Shown piece by piece: positions 56,771-64,000 of a stretch of DNA of 64,000 nt. The DNA lies in contig CAUYUJ010005669.1 in the NCBI GenBank assembly GCA_963575745.1, positions 897,628 through 961,627 of the forward strand, in the 5' to 3' direction. The DNA is from Prorocentrum cordatum (taxonomy: Eukaryota; Sar; Dinophyceae; Prorocentrales; Prorocentraceae). The notes beneath the pieces were generated by a model that saw nothing but the letters and a program-made list of their open reading frames with translations, did no database searches and was not told the origin of the DNA. How positions within the stretch are numbered: the stretch's first letter is position 1; each line of letters opens with the position of its first letter. The translations under genes and the position numbers were made by a program.

Positions 56771-58273
56771 GAGAATCGCGGGCCCCATTCCAAATTTGCC
56801 TTGGGGTCGATAAATCATCGTTTGGGAACGCACACGATCATTCATCGCACAACCAAGACACACTTGCACTCCACTTCGCCGCCCCAAGCGAAATATGCAA
56901 GAACGCCCGCACGCATGAATGAGAATGGATGGACGGTGCGTCTGCCCGCGCTGGCAACGCGCGGGCACGAGCGACTGGCCCCCCACGACCGCCAACATTG
57001 AATGCCAATCATACCCGATCACATACATGAACAATAAATTGTGCATACGTGGGCAATTCAGCACCCATTGAAAGCCCCCTGTTGCAGACCCCCTCGTTCA
57101 CCCTCCAATGCAGGCCCAGCGCGGCAGACAGCGCGGGGGCCCGAGCGCGCACGGACGTCCAAGCAGCCCACAACGCTGCGTCCGCGCAGCATGCAAGCGC
57201 CTCGCGCCGCAGCCCCAACCCGCCGAACGCGCCGCCCAGCCTTAACTGCGCCACGGACGCGTCGTTAAGCTGCTTGCCGACTATGGCGTCCTGCACGGCC
57301 GCCTCCAACCTGTCACACACAGGCCCCGCTACTTCGCCCAATGCCGGAGAAGGCACGAGGCGCGCATCATAGGAAAGGGCCTGCGCAGCAGACTTGGAGA
57401 GCAGGAGCCATGCCAGGTGCACGGCCGTCACTGTGAGCTGGACGATCGCGAAAGCCCGGGCCCGGTCGGCAAGGGAGACGGCCTTCTCGGCGCGGGTCCG
57501 CGCGGGCACAAGGAGGGCGCCGTCCAACCCGAACTCCGTGGCCATCTCGCCGTCGGCGGCGCCGCCGAGGAAGTGAGGCTACCCTTGGCGCGCGGGAACA
57601 CTCTCGCGAGCTGGGCGAGCTGGGCGGGAAGTTGGTGATCCCCGAGGCCGTCGTAAGCTGGCGCCCAAAACTTGCACTTGGGCTGCCAGACTCGGTGACC
57701 GCCGGCGGCGAGGGCAGCCTGTAGCGTCCGCTTGGTTTTGCCGAAAAAGTAGGCGTCGTCGTGGTAGCCGACGCGGCTGGACGGAGCGGGCGGCGGCGCA
57801 TCGCCGCCTGTCCTCGGGAGCGCCTCGAAGCAGTCCTCCAGGCCCATGGCGAACATGACCTGCATGAGTCGCGTTCCCTGCCAGCCACAGCGCCCGGCCA
57901 TCGACTGCCGCCACCTGCCCCCCGCCCGCTGCCGCACGACGCTGCCGTCAAAACGCCATTGGGCAGCTGCCAAAACTGCGATTTTCAGGGAGGCGAGTTT
58001 TGCATCCCCCGAGGCAGCTGGACCGGAACGCTTGGCCGTGCCATTTCTCGAAGTCAATACTGACCAACACGTCCGCGTCGTCGGCGTCAGGGTCGCCGTT
58101 CCCCCTGCCCGGGTCGCGGCTGTCGCGGTGACTTGGGCGACCCAGTTCCTCGCCAAGTAGACTATGAGCAGGGCACCGTCTGCCGTGCCGCACCCCAGCT
58201 GGTTGGGCTCGAAAGCGTGCGCCATGTTAGGAGCCAGCTCATCTACACTCGACCAAATAGTAAGGATGCGCGG

Positions 58274-58387
58274 TAAAGATGCAAGGGCCTTGGAACGCCA
58301 TGTTGACGTTTTCCGTGCGGAGCGCAGCAGAATGCCGAAGGATGCCGAATACCAAAAGGTCAAGGATGCAAGGGTAGCCTTGGAAAG
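58274..58387. repeat. introner-like element, copy B (~114 bp), inside the RT coding region
   Basis: It starts TAAAGATGCAAGGGCCTTGG and ends GGATGCAAGGGTAGCCTTGG followed by AAAG, matching the ends of 28977-29075. It interrupts the RT between FAEGVCIQSN and ELAPNMAHAFEPNQLG, where family members run straight through. The reading frame stays open across it, so it could be spliced or translated through. Confidence 0.6.
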
Positions 58388-59562
58388 TTGCCCCGTCCGT
58401 ACTATCATGTTTGACTGTATGCAAACGCCCTCGGCGAATTTCATGAGCACTTCGGCGCACGCGATGGGCTGGAGTTTCCGACGCTGCGGCCTGCCTGGCT
58501 CCAGGGGCGCCCAGCCAGTGTCCACAGGCGTAATACAAGCCGCAGTCCACAGGCGTACTGTGTACTCAGACGGCTTGCTCTGCTTCCACATGCGCACCCA
58601 ATTGGCGAGAGACTGCACTCCACCACTCTGAGCGCCGACATCCTTCAGGTAGCTGTACCGCCCCCCGCTAGGCCCAAATTGAGCAGCATCCCGAAGTACA
58701 CGAAGTTTCCGCCGCACAGTGCGGAACTTCGGCGCCGCTGCTTTGCCAGCTCCCTCGATGGTGGCCCTTTCGGCCTCGTCGACCTCGGCGCAGACCAGCT
58801 CATCGATGTGGGCCGCCGTCGACTCACTCAGCGGCGTCCGAACAGCACCTGAAACCAACGCCTTTGCAGCGCGGATTGCCCCGTTGCCCTGTTTATCCGC
58901 CGCCCGGCGGAAAGCATCCTCGTCCGACATCGGTTGTCCAGGGAGGTCGATGTAGCGCGCGGCTGCCGCGCCTGCGCTTGCCTCTGCTGCCACCCGCAGG
59001 TCGCGCACGTAGGAAAGGAGCAGATGCCAGTAGTCACCGAGCTCTGCGAAGCGGAGGCGCTCATTGACCATCGCTGCGTAAGGGAAGTCCCTCGCGTCAG
59101 CCCAACAGGGCTGGGCCTCGGGGCCCAGCACCTCGTCGCGCACCTGGGAGCGATGCTGGAGCAGGAGGCCCGGCGCCAACCACAGCAGCTGAGAGGCGCG
59201 AGGGGCCGCTAAGCCATTACCAACGTTGGCGCGCTGCGCAACGGCGGTTTCGGCATCCACATGGGCATTGAGGTCGCGGAGGATTGTGCCCACCCTCTGG
59301 CGTAGCCGGCGCGGCACGCGCATCAGCGTAGGCAGCGCGGGCTGCGCCACGGCCCCCTCCAGCAGAGCTTCAATGTCCGCGGCGCCATTCGGGCATGCTT
59401 CGGCAGGTGCGGGATGGGGATCGGCAGCCAGAGAAGCTCCAGCACCTTCGCCGGCACGTTCTGGGGCGCGGCCGCGCCACACGCATGATCTTCCCCAGCG
59501 GCCGACCGGCACGCTGCGCTGCAGAAGCACGCGTGGCAGGTTGAACACCTGCCATGCGTGCT

Positions 59563-59617
59563 GCTCCTGCTCCTGCTCCTCCCCCTCCCCCTCCTCCTCC
59601 TCCTCCTCCTCCTCCTC

Positions 59618-59668
<51 letters not shown>

Positions 59669-59768
59669 CTCCTCCTCCTCCTCCTCCTCCTCCTCTCTCC
59701 TCCTCCTCCTCCTCCTCCTCCTCCTCCTCCTCCTCCTCCTCCTCCTCCTCCTCCTCCTCCTCCTCCTA
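59563..59768. repeat. (CTC)n-(GTC)n-(CTC)n microsatellite
   Basis: CTC (59563-59620), GTC (59620-59668), then CTC again to 59768. It separates the retrotransposon from the DNA transposon. Confidence 0.95.
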
Positions 59769-59948
59769 CAGCAACAATCGCCATCTCACACCAGCGTTCG
59801 CTGAGCGAGCAAGCGCCAGGGAGCGTTTCGAGCGCCGCCCTCGCCTTCGCCCTCCGCTCCGCTCGGCCCTCCCTCGTGGTCGAGCCGTGGAAACCCCTGG
59901 CGCGCGGGCCAGCCGCGGAGGTCTGCTACTGAGCGGCGCGCTCAACTG

Positions 59949-59956
59949 GGCGAGGC
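59949..59956 (+). repeat. left 8 bp target-site duplication GGCGAGGC
   Basis: Identical to 63437-63444 and abutting the outer inverted repeat. Confidence 0.8.
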
Positions 59957-60117
59957 TTAGGTCGGGCATGTCCCCCTGCAGGCGGATGTTGGGTGAAACG
60001 TGAGAGAACAAAAAACAAGACAACACATAATCAAAAAAACATCCCCTGTAGAGGGGTAAGGGTTGTATCTCCGCCCCCTGGAACAAGGGTCGCGTGAGAG
60101 TTTTGTTGAGTTTCTTC

Positions 60118-60208
60118 GCTCTCTCTCTCTCTCTCTCGCTCTCTCTCTCTCTCTGTGTATTTCTCCCTCTCTCTCTCTCTCTTTCTTCTCTCTCTCTCTC
60201 TCTCTACT
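60118..60208. repeat. (CT)n microsatellite inside the transposon
   Basis: CT dinucleotides with a few interruptions, followed by C/T-rich DNA. Confidence 0.9.
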
Positions 60209-60238
60209 CATGTTCCTGCTTTCCCCCTCCCTCTCCAG

Positions 60239-60995
60239 AGCGCCCTGGGGTCTCTGAGCGGCCCACGGCCCTCCCTCGCAGCAGAGCGGAAGAGGGGAAA
60301 ACAGGAAAAACAGGAACAACATGAAAAAACATGTGTTTTCACAAGGAAAAACATGCAAAAAACAGCGAAACCGTTGACTGTCGCTCTGTTTCAAGTTTTC
60401 CCTGTTTTTCCATGTGAAAACACATGGTTTTGCATGTTCTTCCTGTTTTTCCTGTTTGCCTCTCTCCTCCCCTCAGCGCTCTGGGGTCTCTGAGCGGCCC
60501 ACGGCCCTCCCTCGCAGCAGAGCGAAAAAGGGGAAATCAGGAAAAACAGGAAACAACTGAAAAACAAACTGTAATTTCACATGGAAAAAACATTTAAAAA
60601 AAAAAAAAAACAGCGAAACCTTTGACTGTCGCTCTTTTTCAATTTTTTCTTGTTTTTCCATGTGAAAACACAAGTTGTTTTCATTGTTTTTCATGTTTTC
60701 CCTGTTTTCCTGATTCCCCCCCTCAGCGCTCTGGGGTCTCTGAGCGGCCCACGGCCCTCCCTCGCAGCAAGGCGGAAGAAGGGAAACCAGGAAAAACATG
60801 AAAAGGAATAAAAAAACATGTGTTCTCACATGGAAGAACAGGAAAACCAGCGAAACCTGTGACTGTCGCTCTTTTTTATTGTTTAATGTTGTTTTTCTTC
60901 CTGGGAAAAACACAAGTTTTTTATTGTGTTTCATGTGTGTCCTGTTTTCCTCCTCCCTCTCCAGAGCGCCCTGGGGTCTCTGAGCGGCCCGCGGC
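60239..60995. repeat. ~240 bp tandem repeat inside the transposon
   Basis: The phrase ctggggtctctgagcggccc, followed by a conserved cggccctccctcgcagcag, begins near 60244, 60481, 60732 and 60970. Between copies, AAAAACATG-type and CATGTTTTTCCTG-type stretches face each other, and each full unit contains tgactgtcgctct. Confidence 0.9.
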
Positions 60996-61262
60996 CTTCC
61001 CCCCCAGCAGAACGGAAGAGGGCGCGGGCGGGCTTTCCTCCAACTACGTTTTGTTGCAGAACGGGCGCGGCTGAGCCACGCGCGCGGGCACTCAAGTGAA
61101 AGGAATTACAGGAAAACGCGAATGCGCATCAGCCCCTGAACAGCGAGCTCGAGCAATCAAGTCATGGGATCACGACACGGACTAAACAACAAAGCTCTGG
61201 CGCAAGAGAGCCTAAACCCAATCACCAACGCATCGGGACTATTCAGGGAAACGCGGATCTGC

Positions 61263-63284
61263 TCAAGAAAACGCAACAGAAGCAGGCCGCTTACGGGGAC
61301 AGCGCGCCGCCGCAGCGGCCGCTGGCCTCTTGCGCAGGACTTTAGCGCTGGGAGGCAGGCGCTCCACGTCAACGCGCGGGTTCGCGCGCGCCGACAAGCG
61401 CAGCTTTGGCGCTATTTTCGGTGGGGCGTCAATGAGAGCGCCGAGCGCGGCCTGGAGCAGCTCGCGCTCCTGGTGCAGTTCGGTCAACAGTAAGCTCTTC
61501 CTCGCCCAGCCGACCAACAGCTTGGCGAACGTGCATATTGAACATACTGCGCGTGCGTTCCGCTCAGTTTGAATGAACACGTTCCGGAAGAATGCTTTCA
61601 GTTGCATGTGCAGAGCTTCATTCCTCGTGGTCCCGCACATTACCTGAACGCTGGGGTTCCGCGCAATGAATCTACCAAGATTCAAGATGTACTCAAGCTG
61701 CGCAGGTGACGTTGCACATCGCAGACTACCAAGGATAGCAGTTGTCTCACTCGTCGTCTTGTCCATCTCCCGCGGGAACATATTGCACAGCGCGGCGATG
61801 TCTCTGACGAAAGCTGCGGCGGCGCGGCACGGCCGCTCGGGATAGCCAGCGGCCTCAATCGCCGCCTTGGCCCGCGCTGCCGAAGCGTCCGAGAGGGAGG
61901 AGATAGCGTCGTCCAATGACTGCCATTCCGCCCGCCGCCGCTGCCCGCGGAAGCACGGCTTGCCATCGCCTAGGCCCATGGAGAACTTGACGATGCATCG
62001 GCGGACGAGGATCGATAGTGAAGTGCGCTTCTCGTTGGACGCCTGCTCGATCTTTAGGGCGATGTGCAAGGGGCCCTTGGAGAGGCACTGCAGCCGCGGG
62101 AACGCGACGCGGAGAGCGGTCTCCATTGAGATGGGCGCATCCGAGCATATCATGCGCACCTGTCTGGCGCCGTTCTCGTTGCCAACGGCTTCAAGAAGAG
62201 CCTTCTGGGCGTGCTTGAAAGCCTCGGACGGCGCTGGTTGCACCAAGAGAACAGAGTCCATGCACTGAACAGAGAGCTGCGCGTGGACGCCCTGCTTTCG
62301 ACTGCCACCTATGAGAACGCCGGCCACGCGCTGACGCCGACCCTGGCCGCGCCGACCCTGTGCCCAGCATCGGTGCGTGCACAGAGTCGGCATTGCCAGG
62401 TTCGGCGCATGCGCATAATTGGCATTCCCATTACCTCCATGAGCCCCATGCTGCGTCTGGTACAATACCGACAATAGAGTTGAGTACTGCCCGTCAATGC
62501 CAATGACAGTCTTGTCTGCGCCCTCGCGGCATTTCGCGATCATGTTTCTGATGCTGCAATTTCTCAACAACCCCTCTACGAAAGTCAGATGAATGCGGGG
62601 ATCGTATGGGAAAAGGTAACGGGTAAAACCTGCGGCGTCCTTCACGTGAGCCCAGGCCCGCTTCTTGGACTCTTTGGTGTCTGGGTGGAGTAACGCGGCC
62701 AAGAACGAAGCCAAGAAATCATTTGTACAACGGTAATGCTCACTGACTCGGTGATACTTTGGTGCGTCCTCGCTCCGGATATAACGAGTGCGTTCCCTGG
62801 CATCGAGCAGGAGCACCGTGTATCGATCGGAGTCAGTCTTCCTCAGCTGGTGATTGACCTCGTTCCAAGATGGAGACTCCATGCACCCATTCCGGATGAA
62901 ATCAGCACTCCGCGAAAGTAGTGAGGGCGGACTGGTCTCATCTGTGCCCGCAGCCCAGAGGCTCACAAAGCGCCGACATAAGGCTGAGTGGTTCCACATC
63001 GCATGGATCACGCGCGTATGTTTGTTCGACGCGCCACAGAGCGTCGCCCCGACGTGGGTATTGCTCATGTGCGAAATCAACTTCTCCCTTCGTTGGAAAG
63101 TCCTGAAGGGGCACATCGGGCAGTGCCACAAATCATCCTGTCGGGCAGTGCCAGCGCTCTCCGCGTCGCGGAGGGTCGACAAGGTAGCTTTGGCTTCTTG
63201 ATCAAGCATCGCTCTGAGCTCTCGCCAATGCCTGTAATTCTCGGCGAAACTGATGAGTACTTCAAAATCAGATAAGTCGCGCAT
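61263..63284 (-). CDS. DDE-type transposase with N-terminal C2H2 finger (673 aa)
   Basis: One uninterrupted frame from ATG 63284 (MRDLSDFEVLIS); an upstream in-frame TTG at 63296 is less likely. Numbering from that TTG, a C2H2 finger lies at Cys59, Cys62, His76 and His81. The catalytic domain shows the D-D-E spacing of RNase-H-fold transposases: Asp268 in VIGIDGQYSTLL, Asp386 in RMICSDAPISMETALRVAFP, and Glu560 in CGTTRNEALHMQLKAFF. The second block followed by GPLHIALK is like the MULE pattern. The C-terminus has basic KRPAAAA...RCPRKRPA, a probable nuclear signal. An 8 bp target duplication fits MULE or a related family, but the family is not assigned. It sits 150 bases from the right end and may be the source for the 152 bp miniature element. 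Confidence 0.85.
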   Translation of the reverse strand: MRDLSDFEVLISFAENYRHWRELRAMLDQEAKATLSTLRDAESAGTARQDDLWHCPMCPFRTFQRREKLISHMSNTHVGATLCGASNKHTRVIHAMWNHSALCRRFVSLWAAGTDETSPPSLLSRSADFIRNGCMESPSWNEVNHQLRKTDSDRYTVLLLDARERTRYIRSEDAPKYHRVSEHYRCTNDFLASFLAALLHPDTKESKKRAWAHVKDAAGFTRYLFPYDPRIHLTFVEGLLRNCSIRNMIAKCREGADKTVIGIDGQYSTLLSVLYQTQHGAHGGNGNANYAHAPNLAMPTLCTHRCWAQGRRGQGRRQRVAGVLIGGSRKQGVHAQLSVQCMDSVLLVQPAPSEAFKHAQKALLEAVGNENGARQVRMICSDAPISMETALRVAFPRLQCLSKGPLHIALKIEQASNEKRTSLSILVRRCIVKFSMGLGDGKPCFRGQRRRAEWQSLDDAISSLSDASAARAKAAIEAAGYPERPCRAAAAFVRDIAALCNMFPREMDKTTSETTAILGSLRCATSPAQLEYILNLGRFIARNPSVQVMCGTTRNEALHMQLKAFFRNVFIQTERNARAVCSICTFAKLLVGWARKSLLLTELHQERELLQAALGALIDAPPKIAPKLRLSARANPRVDVERLPPSAKVLRKRPAAAAAARCPRKRPASVAFS

Positions 63285-63436
63285 GCGAATGCCCAAATTG
63301 CGAGACAGGAGGGGCCCTCACAGCGTTCCCCTCTCAAATCCACAGGATCCAATTGGTAGGTCATGAGTAGAAAAACCATATGTTCCAGGGGGCGGAGATA
63401 CAACCTCCACCCTGTAGAGGGGCAGGCCCGACTTAA

Positions 63437-63444
63437 GGCGAGGC
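63437..63444 (+). repeat. right 8 bp target-site duplication GGCGAGGC
   Basis: Identical to 59949-59956. Confidence 0.8.
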
Positions 63445-63469
63445 GCAGGCGCGCTCTGTTCACTAGCCT

Positions 63470-63882
63470 CTTGCAGGATTCGTGCTCTACGCAATCGTCG
63501 TGGGCGCAACCCGACGGCGCTGGAAGCTGCTTTCAGCCAGACAGTGGAGGCCGCTGCTCAGCGGCCCAGCTGCGGCGACTCAGGTGGTGATCGCAGTCCA
63601 TATCAAAGAAACACCGATGCTCTTCAGCGTGTTCCTGGCGATGCTCGGGGTGAGTTTGGGCCTGATGAGGGCGCAGCTCCTGTTCCTCCAGATCTTCGGG
63701 CTGCTGGAGAAGATGCGCTGGATGTCCGTGTGGCTCGTCATTATCAAGATGGCACTGCAGATGGTCATGCTCATGAGGTGTCTCTTGCTGCCCGGACGTC
63801 GCATCGCTATTGTGATTTTGTCGCGCTGATCCTTTGGCTGCGGGCGCCGACCCGTGGTCGCTTATGGCCTATCGTGCTGTAA
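63470..63882 (+). CDS. possible partial plus-strand coding region at window edge
   Basis: An acceptor-like tagcctcttgcag at 63465-63477 is followed by open plus-strand frames. One (63544-63882) has a fairly even composition, for example DALQRVPGDARGEFGPDEGA and ALDVRVARHYQDGTADGHA. No domain is recognised and the window ends soon after, so this is weak. Confidence 0.25.
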
Positions 63883-64000
63883 ACTCGCATGTTGCAGAAG
63901 GTCATCCAGGTGGTCATCCTGGTGAGGATCGCACTCGTCGGCTCCACGGGTGTCGAACATCGGACGCCTGGTCCCGGGGATCAGGGGCACGGCAAGGGTA

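Larger units (their letters stand above)
55177..59548 (-). pseudogene. second non-LTR retrotransposon: RT plus nuclease-like C-terminus, frameshifted
   Basis: In transcript order the minus strand shows an N-terminal region (RVPRRLRQRVGTILRDL), then GPSGGRYSYLKDVG (58670) and RT motif 1 KLQPIACAEVLMKFAEG (58480-58440). After an insert come FEPNQLGCGTADGALLIV (58215-58160), motif A DVLVSIDFEKWHGQAF in another frame (58080-58030), and motif B QGTRLMQVMFAMGL (57880-57840). The YHDDAYFFG box follows (57770-57740), with PKCKFWAPAYDGL. After a shift near 57570 come LRLGGAFGGLGLR and more of the thumb. A roughly 0.5 kb interruption (56.5-57.06 kb) precedes the C-terminal part. The end (55177-55701) has PLYVDVTIRCPHAARYMRAA, then KRQRYRNAVLPVAVESYGRL, a D...K...E-like layout seen in restriction-like endonucleases of early-branching non-LTR elements. 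The clade differs from that at 14.2-16.8 kb. Confidence 0.8.
59957..63436 (-). mobile_element. complete DNA transposon, 3480 bp, 8 bp target duplication
   Basis: The left end reads TTAGGTCGGGCATGTCCCC and the right end, reversed, TTAAGTCGGGCCTGCCCC. A second inner inverted pair is perfect over 24 bases: GGTTGTATCTCCGCCCCCTG... at 60062 and its reverse complement ending at 63408. Both ends also carry a short self-complementary CCCTGTAGAGGGG or its reverse. An identical 8 bp flank, GGCGAGGC, is present on each side. The single long gene is the transposase at 61263-63284. The 3' part (60085-61262) carries simple and tandem repeats. A 152 bp relative sits at 9688-9839. Confidence 0.9.

Noticed and set aside
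1-64000. Bacterial origin (long ORFs, high GC, HU-like protein)
   Set aside because: Introns, trinucleotide arrays, non-LTR retrotransposons, eukaryotic-type kinase and a spliced-leader-like sequence point to a nuclear dinoflagellate-type genome.

Overview
The window looks like nuclear DNA of a GC-rich dinoflagellate. This is inferred from content, not from a database search. The evidence is: several protein families I know mainly from dinoflagellate genomes (a kinase joined to an oxygenase-like domain, an S24/S26-like protein, an HU-like protein); a degenerate spliced-leader-like sequence (50899-50917) three bases before an ATG; nearly all recognisable genes on the minus strand; many trinucleotide arrays; and large amounts of degenerate satellite. 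A Prorocentrum- or Symbiodiniales-like genome is my guess, but the species cannot be fixed from this sequence.

Layout. 1-12.9 kb has no convincing intact gene. It holds microsatellites, an RGG-rich coding-like stretch (4.03-4.48 kb), a roughly 150 bp satellite (6.36-7.53 kb), a 152 bp miniature transposon (9688-9839) and a roughly 400 bp diverged duplication (10.95-11.76 kb). 12.9-16.85 kb carries a decayed non-LTR retrotransposon on the minus strand. 17.1-20.0 kb is duplicated and low-complexity DNA. 20.2-24.4 kb contains minus-strand, exon-like open stretches without a recognised domain.

25.2-50.9 kb is the gene-rich core, all minus strand apart from a J-domain fragment at 41.54 kb. In transcript order on the minus strand, from high to low coordinates, it holds a zinc-finger/hAT-like protein, an S24/S26-like protein, a small WW-like protein, a coiled-coil protein, an HU-like protein, a two-exon hypothetical gene, two larger hypothetical genes, and a kinase plus 2OG-oxygenase-like gene. 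Five patches of an AGAGCTCC/GGAGCTCT palindromic satellite sit in this core, including one inside the kinase-gene intron. An 8-mer, TGTTNCAG, occurs about 36 times on one strand here, often in closely spaced pairs.

50.9-55.1 kb is low complexity. 55.2-59.5 kb is a second decayed retrotransposon of a different clade, with a nuclease-like C-terminus. 59957-63436 is a complete-looking DNA transposon: inverted ends, an 8 bp target duplication and an open 673-residue transposase. The miniature element at 9.7 kb shares its ends.

Most long genes are broken by frameshifts or stops. Either they are decaying retrocopies, or the assembly keeps uncorrected long-read indels; the two cannot be separated here. 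The intact transposase and the intact 38.9-39.8 kb gene show that not everything is damaged.
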